NCBI GenBank assembly: GCA_903813345.2
Contig: CAIIXF020000009.1
Span: 4,832,030-4,896,029 of the forward strand
Length of the DNA: 64,000 nt
Source of the DNA: Owenia fusiformis
Taxonomy: Eukaryota > Annelida > Polychaeta > Sabellida > Oweniidae
Reading direction: 5' to 3'
Made by a program: the position numbers and the translations under genes. The stretch's first letter is position 1, and each line of letters opens with the position of its first letter. The notes beneath the pieces are model-generated. The model was not told the DNA's origin. It saw only the letters and a list, made by a program, of their open reading frames with translations, and ran no database searches. Below, piece after piece: positions 13,152-26,500 of the stretch.

Positions 13152-14557
13152 GGGGCCTATGCTTCCAGGACTCTGATGTGGAATTCTGTGACTTTCCTCA
13201 AGATTGTAAAACTGACCATTTGAAACTTTTAGGAAACCAAAAATGCTATAATGAATTCTTCGGCGATAACTGTAAAAAATGTGCTTAAAAGAATGACTCA
13301 TTCATCAGTAGTTACAAATGAATAATTAAAGGGCATAGCCTAAAACTAAGGATTATATGACATGAAACAATATAGAGCTGTCTACTAAAAGAGAGATATT
13401 TTGATATTATAAAGCATAAACTTCCATTTAACTTCACCCATAACATAAAAACTACTCTTGTTCTATGCCAAAATACTCAGTGATGCTGCTGACCGTGCAG
13501 GTGTAAGCTTAGTTTGTGAATAAAATGTTGAATTTCAGAAAGTTCTACTTGTCATATTATGATCAAAGGGATGTTCACATGTTCTGAATTTGCACTAGAT
13601 GCTACAATTGCCTAAATAAAGAGGCTTCTGTAGGCTGAGGCTGGGATTTAGTCTTGATTTTATTTTTGAAAACCAAGAAAAATAAAGGAAAAATATGTCT
13701 TGCAAAACAAGAGCCACATGGCAATAATTAAGCTAAAATATATCAATATATATCAAGTTAGTAGTTACCTTTATTCAGACGAGTCATCTGCTGTTAGAAA
13801 ATATCCGATATGTCTTAATTTGTAACTTTTATAGAGATTTTAAAAACTTTGTGCAGCCATTTCCGTCAGGACTGATCTGACATCTGGTGGCAAAGAATTA
13901 AAAACTAGACTAGTTTTGAGGGACCGATCATTTTCTTTTCGTACTTCATAAACGTCTGTTTGCCTCCATAATTATAATTTGATACATGTGTTTTCATATT
14001 TCAGGAATTGCTTCAATTAATTATCTTCCTTATTTTACAAATCAAATTTATGATTTATTTGAAACAGTATCAGAAAACAATGAAAATGTTGGATTGAGGA
14101 AATTGGAATTTCCTCACTGACTGACGTCATAATTTTAAAACGAGGCAGTTTCAATTAGACAGAAAAACTTTGGTAAGTGCAAAGTTCTGCAAATAAATCC
14201 ATATCAAGAGATATTGTGTACATTTCATCCGTAAATAAACAATCATAATGTTCATAAATTATTAAACTTGCTATAGATTCGATATAAACCTTTATTTGAA
14301 GAAGAATCCATCCAGTAATTGGACAATGGATGAAATTTCATTCTTACAAAACAAAAAATTGCTGCCTTGCAATTTCTATAATTTTCTACATTTTGAATGT
14401 AGGCCTAAAATAAATTTCCAACTATGTTTCCAGAAACGGCCTTCCAGAAAACACCTAAGATTTTGAGTAGCCTAGTTCCAAACTTGATACAAAATCCACT
14501 GGATACATGTAAATGTGAACTCTCAATGTACATGTAGCGATAGTTCTTTGTTGCGAC
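13152..14557. other. Upstream region of ERCC6
   Basis: No gene recognised between the interleaved repeat and the ERCC6 start codon. No clear TATA box is visible close to 14558, so promoter position cannot be fixed from sequence alone. Confidence 0.5.
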
Positions 14558-17500
14558 ATGGCAGAACCTACAAAAGGTGATGGTTTCCGAAGTATGTTGT
14601 TCAACATGCTGGACCAGGTGAAAAATGACCAGGATGTGCAGGTAAGTGATTCCTTCGTGATGTGACAGTTTTGATAAAATGATGGATTGAAAGCCGGATT
14701 GAAAGCTAAAGATTGAAACTTCTCAGAAGTTTTGAAGTAGTGCAAAATAACCCACTTGAATTTAGTGCTTGTGTTGAGATATTATCCCTCATTTAAGATG
14801 AATTGCGGCTTTAAAGTCGTCTCAGTTGAATTAATTCCCCGCTTAATTGAATGTTTACCACCAATCATAAATCCTTTGTTTAGCGACTGTTAACTCCTCG
14901 TGTTTATTTATGCATAATCTTTTGGTACCCCTGTAAATGTCTTGACTCTGAAATACAAAATACCAGATATATCAAGTAAATTTTGATTTGTAACATTGTG
15001 GCCATCATCCAGTATGATTTTCTTAAATTTAATTAATTTCTTATTTTTAGGTTGTTGACTCTGTACCAGGGTCTAGTGGTGGAACCCAGCCACCAGTTAG
15101 TTCTAACCCTCAACTGCCACCCCCAGCCATAAAGGACAGCGATTTACAATGCCTGCCCCCTCCTAACCCTATGGGCGCATTGGGCGGTGCATCTAACATG
15201 GCACCTGATGCAATGGGCAGTGGATTTAACCTAGCAACTCCTATGGACAGTGAATTGGCCAATTTAGGACTTGAGTTCTTCAACCAGGAGCAGCTTGAGC
15301 AAAATCTTGTCGAACAGATGCAAAAGCAAATGGAGGAAGAAGAACGTACCAGATGGAAGAAAATCATTGAAAAAGATCTTAAAGCCATTAAGGAAGACAT
15401 AAGGTTGGTCATTCATCAAAAGCGCAATTCTTATTTCAACATATATATATATTCATTTACTTTTTCTAGTACAGGAAAACCTATATTACTGAATACCTCT
15501 CTAATGCATGCACTTTTTGGTCCTAATTTGTGTCCTCCCATTGTCTATGTTAAAAATGTGAACACCTGCCAATTAGTAACAAGAATTCTTTAAACAGTCA
15601 TTCACATATTGTAAAATTGTCCTCTTAGATCTTCCCATTTATCACTATGCATGGCTTATAATATACACTTTTCTTTCTAGAAATGTGAAACAAGAGTTGA
15701 CAAACTTTGAAAAGGTGATATCCATGTTACCTGGCCAGGGAGCAATGAACAGTAGGGAGAACAAGAATAAAAAGAGTGCCATTAACAAACAGAAAGAGAA
15801 TAAGGTAATATATTTAAGGAATAAATAATGATAGGCCATTCAATATGGTGAAATTCAGCACAAGTTGGACAGAATGTTGTACAAAGCACGAACCATATTG
15901 AATGGCCTATCATTATTTATTCCGATTCAAACATAAAAATTAGTAAAAGCCGTGTCTGTGGAACGGGCATGAAGGAAGAATACGCATGCTGTCAAGATTC
16001 TGAAGTCGGCCGGAAAAATTTTAGAATTTGTTTGGGCTGTTCTATTTTACTCCCCGTTTTAGATTTTATACGGTTACAGTAGTTACGGAGGGAGTAAAAA
16101 AGAACAGCTATCCCCGGGCAGAGCCCCAGATGTGCAGCTGAGATGTGACGTCACTCAAAACAATGCAAATTGCAGATTGAATAGAGCATGGTCGTGCATC
16201 TATGGAGAATTAGAGAACGTTCTATATTGGCTATGCTGCATTCTGATTGGTTGAGAAATTCGAATAGAGCACGGTCATGTTTGAATCGTTTTTAGGTTCT
16301 AGATAAAATAAATATGAAAAATCAATCATTGATAAATATTGATAATCTTCTATCATTAAATCTGTACCAGAAAGAGGCACTAGTCACGTGGTTTCATTAT
16401 CATTGATACTAAACCACTCCTAAACCAGCCTTAGCTATGACACCACTGAGCAGTATCCAGTAACTTGAGGACAATTTTGGCCCAAATATGGCTAAAATCA
16501 CTTGAGAAGTGCTCAAAATGGTGAAAAACTGCATGATTTTGAAAGAATTTTTGGCCAGGTGGGGAGGGGGGGGTTCGCCCGAACGGGCCTGGAGCAGTAT
16601 CCAATATTTTGAGGTCTGGTTAGATTATGTGATTATCGCATCAAGTGAACATTTTGCTTTTAGTGAAAACCATAATATTTAAAATAAATTATTAAATAAT
16701 AAATGTATTAAAGAATTTTTATTTTTTTCTGTTTTCCAGTTGAACCAATTGAAAACTCTCAAAGCTCGTGAAAAATCTCTGACGATGAAGCTCCATGGGA
16801 ATACAGATGGTTTAGCGCAGGATGAGGATGATGGCCTGGAGCAAGCAATGGGTCTAGGTGGCACCGCTAAAGAAACGGAACATGAGCGACGCGTAAGACT
16901 TGGAGAAATTACCCCATTTGGATCAAGTGCTTTCTCGCAGGATTCAGGAAAATCAGCATTTTTACAACACTCAAAAAGTACTGGTAACTTAGGAAGTATC
17001 GGGAAAGATGCAAAATTGCACAAGTCTAAAAGTTCAGACAATGTGTCAAAAATTTCTGACTTTGAGAAATACCTCATAGATCAAGCTAAAATCTCAAAAA
17101 GTATGAAAATTCCTAAAAAGAGGAAATCTAGTTCAGAAGAGACCACAAGAACATTAACTCCAAAGATGGCGAAACTCACAACTGCTAAATCAATGAAAAA
17201 GCACAAACGTCCCCCTAAATATTTTGAAGGTTCAGATGTACCCAAGAAATCCAATAGGAAAACTGTGTATAAAACGACAACAGAGCGCAACATACGATCT
17301 AAAGTGAGTGCCCGTAAAGATGGCACTTCAAACTTTTTCGACCAGAATGACCATCGAACTCACCAAAAGGAAACAGAATACAAAAACATCAACACAAAAT
17401 CCCATAAACTTGGTCACAATTTTGACAGTGATCCTGAACTTAGCGATCGCACAAATAGCGATGACTCTGGTCAGGAAAGTGATGAAAGCATAGACCTAGG

Positions 17501-20500
17501 TGCAATAAAGAATAAATTCAAGAGCAAACGGGATAGGCTGGTGATGCCTTATGAGGGACAGTACGACAGTGAGGGATCAGGGGCAAGTGATGCAGGGTCA
17601 TCAGGCAGCGAGTATAAACCTGATAAGGAAGCAAGCTCAGATGATGAAGCTTCTGCAACAGGTAAAGAATCTACAGCTATGGAAAATTTTACTTCAGCTT
17701 AATATTCACATGATACTGATTTTGATCCAGTGTACTCCTCTAGGGAGAAACCTCTCTCATGTTTGCTGAAAAATTGCAAAATTATATACATTTATTTAAA
17801 TATCTATACAAAAGAATTACATATGTGCAAATCACTACTGTTTGTGTGCATGCTTTTTAAATGTAACTCAGACTTCAGGATAGTATTTCTAAAAATAGAT
17901 ATATCAGTAATCAATAGAATTCATATGCTACTAGGGTGGGAGGAGTAGTGCATCTTTCGAACTTGTTTACGCATGGCAGACTACAAGTAAACTTAATTAT
18001 TCATCGTACCTGACCTACCTTAATGCCATAAACTTTTGTTACTAGAAAAGAGTCCAAGGCCTCAACGACCGAAACGAAGCATGAAAGCAAAAGATAGATG
18101 GCAGGAGAGTAGCAGTGGGAGGTCATTGGGTGGGTCAGTTAGACGCACCAATAGTAACCAAGGCAGCAATAGTAAAGATGATGGGGATGATGAGATGTAC
18201 TTGCGGAGGCTGAAGTAAGTGTTATAGAAATTGTCGCAGGTTCCTATAGAGGCTTCAGCAACTCAAAGGGCATTTTGAAATGTCTGTACTTGGACTATTA
18301 TGGTGCAAATTTCTCAATCATTGGAGATGGCTATTGACTTTGTTAAACCATTAAGAGTGACTTTTCAACTGAATGAGATTTACCAAAGATTCAAGATTTC
18401 ATATTTTTAGTTTGGATGATCCAGCTTATAAAGTATATCAAGTTTATAAAGTATATTATAATTGACAATAACACAATGTGCTTTTTTAAGGATTCATAAA
18501 AAGGCGAAGTTACAGAGGCGACATTCCAGGATATTAGCAGGGGAGGAAGAGGACAGTGATGGGTCGGACTTTGAGATGGACAATGGTTTTAAAGTTCCTG
18601 GTCAAATATGGAACAAACTTTACAAGTAAGTTAAACTTGTATTTAGTTTTCAGATATATAAAAATAACACAGATAATGTCATTTAAGATTTTTGAAAATG
18701 TCAAAGAAAAAGTAATCGTTGTTAGGGCTTGGCCTGGGTCATTTAGTGTAATTACATGTATATATAAGTAACTTTAAATGAACTAATGAACACCACATTA
18801 TATCTGCAAGACTGTCATTTGAATATGACTCCATGTACTTAATAACAAAAGAATCTTTTAAGTAATTAATATACATGTTACAGGTACCAGAAAACAGGTG
18901 TAAAATGGCTGTGGGAACTTCACGGACAGCAAGCTGGTGGTATTGTAGGAGATGAGATGGGACTAGGTAATCGTTTATCATACATTTATCATATATTTTT
19001 CTGGGTCATTTTTTCAATTTGCCATATAAATTTTAAAATGTGAACACCTGTCAACACGTTTGACTGATCCAAACGTGCATTCAGAATTTAGAGAATTTAT
19101 CATACTCTTCAAAAACACATGTTATTGATGGGTGGCTGATCTTGGGTATTGACCTTTTGAACAAGACCCTGAATGATATGTTCACATACATTCAGGCTTC
19201 GAAACACAGTTACATGTGCCCAACAGCCAATGGCAATCACTTTTCACTTTTGGCTATGAACGAGCTGCCTATGTAGGCAATAGATTGAATGCCAACATGT
19301 TAAATTGGGCAATTGTGTTATGAACCGTAGTTATGAATCCTGCATTCATTTTAGGTAAAACTATACAGATGATAGCATTCCTGGCTGGGCTGCAGATCAG
19401 CAAGCTACGGGAGAAGGGCTGTAGGTTCACAGGTCTCGGTCCAGTGCTCATTGTAACTCCCACCACAGTGATGCACCAGTGGGTGAAGGAATTCCACACA
19501 TGGTGGCCTCATTCTAGAGTTGCTATTCTACACTCATCAGGTTCCTATAGGTCATCAGAGGTGAGAAAATAATATGCAGGACAGGGTTCTCCCCACTTTG
19601 AAATGAGGTGCAATACCTCTATGTGTTTCATAACATCAAAATACTGCCCCATTAATCCAATGTGTCTCATAAATGTTACAATAAAAATAAGAAAATTTAC
19701 TTATTAATTTTATTAATGCCTTATTTCCTGAGGTTAATGTAGATCTGGATGATGATTATTTTCATGCACTTTTCATGTAATGATTACAATTCATGAAATA
19801 GGTAATATTTTTCAAGATTTCTTCTAGATGATAACACATTATAATAGAAAACATGAAAATGAAAATAATTTTAAGAATTAAGTTGAAATGACATTTCAAA
19901 AAAAAATTATTTTGAAAGTGTAGAACTCCCTTAATAAAATGATACAGATCTAAGATAACTATTTTGCCATTATAATGTAAGTATTTCACCATACTCAAAT
20001 CTTGTTTCAATGCATTTTTCAGAGCAACTTAATACATAATATAGTTGCTAAGAATGGTGTCCTGATTACATCATTCAACCATATCGTCATCTACCAGGAG
20101 GCGCTGCTGGAGCATGACTGGCATTATGTCGTACTTGATGAAGGTCACAAGATCCGAAATCCCGATGCCCAGGTCACTCTTGCAGCAAAACAATTCCGTA
20201 CCCCCCACAGGATAATTCTCTCTGGGTCCCCACTACAGAACAACCTCAAAGAACTCTGGTCGTTATTCGATTTTGTATTCCCGGGTAAACTCGGCACACT
20301 CCCTGATTTCATGCAGCATTTCTCTGTACCAATCACGCAAGGTGGATACGCTAATGCCTCGACAATACAAGTCCAGACAGCCTATAAATGCGCCTGTGTG
20401 CTCAGGGACACTATTAATCCGTACTTGATCCGACGTATGAAAGCTGATGTAAATATCCAACTCCCGAGTAAAAATGAACAAGTGTTGTTTTGTCGGCTAA

Positions 20501-23500
20501 CGCAAGAGCAGGTGGATGTTTACAAGGAGTATCTACAGTCTAGGGAATGTCAACAAATTCTAGCCAAAGAGTTCATGGTAGGTTTACGTAAACAAATGCA
20601 CCTTAATTTTTGAAGCTCATTAGTATTGTAAGATACCTGTAAGTGGAGTTGGAAAGGCCAGGAAAAATAATAAGGAATGAATATGGATAATTGAAATTAT
20701 ATGATTTATACCATAAGGTATTAAAAATGGAAAAAGAGAATTTGCCTTGCCCGTTGTAAAGAGGCATGGTAAATTATCCTCTTTTCTCTAAGTCTGATAC
20801 TAAAAGGGCAAGGAAAATTAATGAATTGCTTTGACTTTTATTTCAGATTTTTCCTGGGCTCATCACCCTGCGAAAAATCTGCAATCATCCAGATCTTGTC
20901 ACTGGGGGTCCTAAAATCTTCAAAGGTGAGGACTATGACAAAAGTGACAGGTCCCTGGATTTTGGCCACTGGAAGAGGGCAGGGAAGATGCTAGTGGTAG
21001 AGTCACTGCTGAAGCTATGGAAGAAACAGGGACATAGGGTACTGCTGTTTACTCAGGGAAGACAGGTAAGAGGTGTCATTATATCAATCTTGTCAGAAAA
21101 ATGACTTACCTGTTCAATTTGAAATTATTCTGTCACCATCAAAAGTGGCGACATATTGTTATTGTGTGGACTCTGTTCAGCAGTTGGTGTTCGGTATCTA
21201 TAGTGTATGGCAGGTGGTGACATTTTGCGTGTCAATGCCAGTTACAGATGTAAGGAAAGACCAGTGATTATTTTTTAGCATACTGGGTGGCCACTTGGTG
21301 TCCATTTTGAATATTTTTCAATTAATAGTGTGATATCACTTTGTGTCTTGTTTAAAATATTTCCGATATGATTTGTTCACATATGAACAAGGTATGTTAG
21401 ACCTTAGCCAGTCATCCAGGACATTCAATTTTGCTATTGACTTGTATGCATGAAGTTAAAACCCTAATTTTATCACACTCTTGGCCAGGTGTGAAATATC
21501 GTGGCAATATTGTTAAATCTGACCTATGTGATTTAGGTGACATGATTGAAATAAATTAAGTTGAACGTTATTGTGATGTTCTAGATGCTGGACATTGTGC
21601 AAGGTTTCGTTGAGCAAGAAGGCTACAGCTACATGCGATTGGATGGGGGAACATCAATCAACGCTCGCCAACCTCTCATCCATCGTTTCAACACTGACCC
21701 TGACATCTTCGTCTTCCTGTTGACGACTCGGGTGGGAGGCTTAGGGGTCAATCTCACAGGAGCCAATAGGATCATCATCTTTGACCCCGATTGGAACCCC
21801 AGCACGGACACCCAGGCGCGGGAAAGATCCTGGAGGATTGGACAGACGAAGCAGGTGACGATTTATCGGCTGATCACTGTTGGAACCATAGAGGAGAAAA
21901 TCTATCACAGGTAATCCCCTTCTCGTTTTATAATTAATTACATGTACACTGATGCACTCTTCAATGTTTCATTATGAATATTTTGTCTAATGATTTATTT
22001 TCACCTTACCATTTGACAGAGGTGGCATAATTTATCAAAGCACTCGGTCAGCACTCAGTTTTATTTTTGTATAGTGTTTGTAAAAAATTGTGAATTGTAA
22101 TTGCTGCAAGGTGTTGCTATTTTGACAATTATAATGTAATTATGACAACGCACTCATCCTCATACTATTTTTTGACTCACATTGTGAGTCCATGTAATCC
22201 ATCAATTTATTATTTGCAGACAAATCTTCAAAACATTCCTGGCTAACCGTGTTCTCAAGGACCCGAAACAACGCCGTTTCTTCAAATCAAATGACCTCTT
22301 TGAACTCTTTACACTTCAAACCACAGAATCGAAGGGAACAGAAACGAGCGCTATATTTGCCGGCACTGGCTCAAATATCAGGGTACCAAAACCACAAGTG
22401 CAGTCGAAAGGGAGTAAATCGAAAACAAGGAATATATTTGATGAAATGAAGGAAAAAGAAAAACAGAAAATTGCTATGGATGATGATGATGATACTGTAG
22501 TTGGTGATAAAAGTGAAAACAAAGACGAAGACAATACAGAAACAAATGCTCAACAAGACACACCCGTTGAATCTGCTATTATGAAGGAGCTTGGTATTAT
22601 AAAAACAGAACAAGGCTCTGAAGACTATATTCAAGTAGAACATGAAATAGCTCAATCTCCATCTGTGGACACACCAGTGAGATCTGACAATGACACTCCA
22701 CAGGCAATGGACACGCCATTGGGACCAGGAACTCCACAGAGCTCAGACTCAAATGAAAAGTTCATTAAAGTAGAATCTGAAATCTCAAACCCCGAGTCAT
22801 CCATACCAACCTTTGGAAACATAGACACTTCAAATATTAAACAGGAGCCTGGAATCCAACTACAGAATGAAATTAGTGACTCGCAATTTCAAGACATTCC
22901 AGATAAACCCGAAAATTCTTTTGAGGAACCAGTTGAGGAAAAAGACAACCAAAATGATCAGCAAAACATTACAAGTGACAAACCAAATGAACTTGCCGAT
23001 GATGAAAGTGCAAATACAGAGGAAGATGAACGCAAAGCTAAACTCAGGGAACTAGCCAAGAAATTAAGTCAGAAAATTGGAAGTCAATCAAAAGACAAAA
23101 CCGGCTCTGTTAAGCCATCAACGAGTAAATATGAAACTTCTAGTCACCATGACAAGCACCATAAGACACATGGTAAACGTCATGACAAGGAACAGCGACA
23201 CAAAAGCAAGCATAAAGACCGAGGTGAAAAAAAAGATAGACGAAGAGAAAAAGACCATAAGAGGAAGAGAAGACATAAAGATGCAGGTAAAAGACCCATT
23301 TAAAATAAATTATTTTTTAATGTAATAATACTGAACACAAGCAAATGTTTGAGATTTCAATATAATGTATAAGTAATTTAGTAGATGATGTATAAAATTA
23401 AACTATGAATGCTTTTATATTTTTTCTACATTTGATAAGTGGTCAGATTATTTAAAAAGTATAATTTGATCAGGTGATCATATTTTTTATTTCAAATGAG

Positions 23501-26500
23501 AGTGAAACAGATGGGACTGGTGAAGCTATAAAAGTATACATAACCTGCAGGCCCGTAGCCAGGGGGGTTCTAGACCCCCCCCCCTCCGGCCAAAAATTCT
23601 TTCAAAATCATGCAGTTTTTCACCATTTTGAGCACTTCTCAATTTGGGCCAAATGTGAACCCTCCCTGGAAATTTTTGAAAACTGCACCCCCCTTGACAA
23701 ATCCTGGCTAAGGGCCTGTCCTGTCATATAAAAGTGGTGCTGCTACTTGTGAAATGTTATTAAAGTATAATGTACTTGGTTGATTTAGAGATTGAAGGTG
23801 AAGCAATACATAACCTAGCCAAAGTGAGAGGCTACAAGAATGAGAACTCAGATGAGGAAAAAGCAACTAACAAACAACAGGATGACTTAGTTCTGCACAG
23901 TCTCTTTAAGAAACAGGGTGAGTTTGTATCATTATACACGCTAGCTCTTAATCATTTTGTAACAACCACATTGTGGTTGACCATTTTGTGGATAGTGTTC
24001 AGCGGTTGGTGTTTGGCATTCAGTGTCTGTAGCAAATGGCTGGTGGTGACATTTTGCATGTTAATGCCTTGTTTTACTTTGCAAAGTGAGACCAAATTAA
24101 TGTAAAGTGTGCAATGTAACTGACCACCCCCTCCCTGACTATACAAAAGGCTTAAATGCTGAGAGTTTCATATACTGTATAAGTGGTATTTAATCCGAGT
24201 GGTTAATTTTCCGAATGGTCAAATTTCATCATTTTCCTAATTTTATTTTTCCTAATGACAAGAAAACTCCCATTGGATAACATTATAAAGACAATATTTC
24301 CGACATTTAATTTTCCGAACCTGGCAAAAATTAGGAAATAGGAAAATTAAATGATTAGGCAAAATAACCACTTATACAGTATTACCTATAACTCATTCTA
24401 AAGGATTATAATAATGAACTGTAGGAGAAAATTTGAATTTCATCAAATTATTTTGAACATTTGAAATGAAGGTGGAAGGCCCTTTGAACCCATACAAATG
24501 TGAGATGGATGATGATTGTGTTGAGTTAGACCTACAAATTTTATATTATCGAGGTCGTGTGTTTTCTAAACATTGTTTTATATCTTTAAGGTATCCATAG
24601 TGCATTACAACATGATAACATCATGAACTCCGCAACCGCAGACTACGCTATAGTTGAAGGCGAGGCGGATCGTGTGGCTAAGGAGGCAGCGAGGGCTTTG
24701 AAGCAGTCCCGCAGTAGGTGTCTCCCAGCTGCATCGGGGGTCCCTACATGGACGGGAAATTATGGCGAAGCCGGAGCTCCCAAGGCATCCAAGTATGTGA
24801 TTTACTGTTATTTGCAATATTAGATTTTGACCTCTCTCTGACTAGTAACAAAATATCGAACAAAGCATTTTCAAAATATTATATTTATTAAAGTCCTATT
24901 TTTTGTGAGTACAAGTATGAAATCATGGAACTTATGCATTCTTAATATATATCTAGCTTTCATAAATCCTTTAATGGTTGGATATACAATATTTTTTATA
25001 TTGGCTACAAAAACTGGCACTTATTGCAGTTGTTGTAATCTTTTTACGTTTCTATAAATGCTAGTACTTTTTTTATCGTTTATAATCTCTAGATTCATTG
25101 CAGCCTGGGATAAATCTTTCATATATCCATTTTTCTATTGTTAATTCAGCTTTATGTCACTTGAATTGCACTTCTTCAGTTGTAATCTAAGTTATCATTA
25201 ACACAAGCCCCATGAGGGCAACCACCAGTAGGACCATGATCTTCAAATTCATAGTGTTTCTTATCTGGCGCATACTTATTTTTCCTTTTTGAATTTTTGC
25301 AAGAACTGTTATTTCCAATGGTTCATTAGTTCTGCTTCTACTGAATATAGGCATGTTGGGGGATTATTATTCCAATTTTTGGTAGTTCATCCGAGTTACC
25401 TTGGACTCTTGGTATAGTTTTTTGTGTTAGTTATTGATTCTTGTGTTAGTTCATGCGAGTGCTCTTGGTTTTTATTTTTTGTAGTCCATGCAAGTGGTCC
25501 TGGCATTGATTTTGATTAGTTCATGCAAGTTGTCCTGATATGATACCTGGAAGTCCCAATTATATCTGTAAAGTTGGTTTTTCTTTCTGCTTGCAGATTC
25601 AATATTCCATTGTTGAGTACTTGAGAATCACACTTCAAATTTCAGACTCCTTCATGTGAGGTCCTAGTGTATTTCTCAAACCTATTTTATAGTTATTAAT
25701 AAGTTGACATTTCTGAGTTTGTAACTTTGGATTTGATGTGTAGCAACTTCTGCTTTCTGCACCAAATTAGTTTACATTTATGTGAAGGCTCTTTGGTGTC
25801 ATATCCAGAGAGAACCCCTATAATTGCTATAACTGTTGTAAAACTCCTGACTTTTTCAGTCTGTTCGGCTATATCGTCAACTCTATCACTTCCTCATCGG
25901 AACTAACTGACCTTTGTTCCTACTGCACTTACATATTTGCATATTGATCAATTTAAATTTCAAATCAACCTTACCTCAACTGAACATCTGCTGACCCCCT
26001 TTGAAGTCTATCTCTAAATTAAGAACTAATTAAATACTTAGGTAGACAACAAATGGCTATTAATTTAAATGAAACTGGTTCAAAACATCTGTTACTTTTG
26101 TCATCGTATTATAATCAGCAAAGCAAAATTGGCTCTGGTTAGTTTTGCTTACAGGCAACTCTAAGGAAGTCACAATTTTAATTTTGTCTAACTGTTAACT
26201 TCAAACAATTTTCAAACAACGATTAAAACATAACTCATTATACATTATTGTAATTAATTGTATCATTGTATTTCTGTATCGTAAAAACCTAAATTGGAAT
26301 AAACTATATTTGAAAAATAAAATAAAACTTCAAACAATTTTAGTGATTGGTGTGCTATTAGTTAATGAAATTCACTTTCGATGTCTACACTTCTTCTAAT
26401 AACCTATTAATTTGCCTTAATTGTATGGAAATCATCTTGCACAAAGTTTAATATGATATCAGTCATGGGCGTAGCCAGGGGGGGTGCGATGGGTGCGATC

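Noticed and set aside
15110-15412. Minus-strand frame with 100 codons over ERCC6 exon 2
   Set aside because: It is the antisense shadow of a real exon. The plus-strand frame matches CSB and joins in phase.
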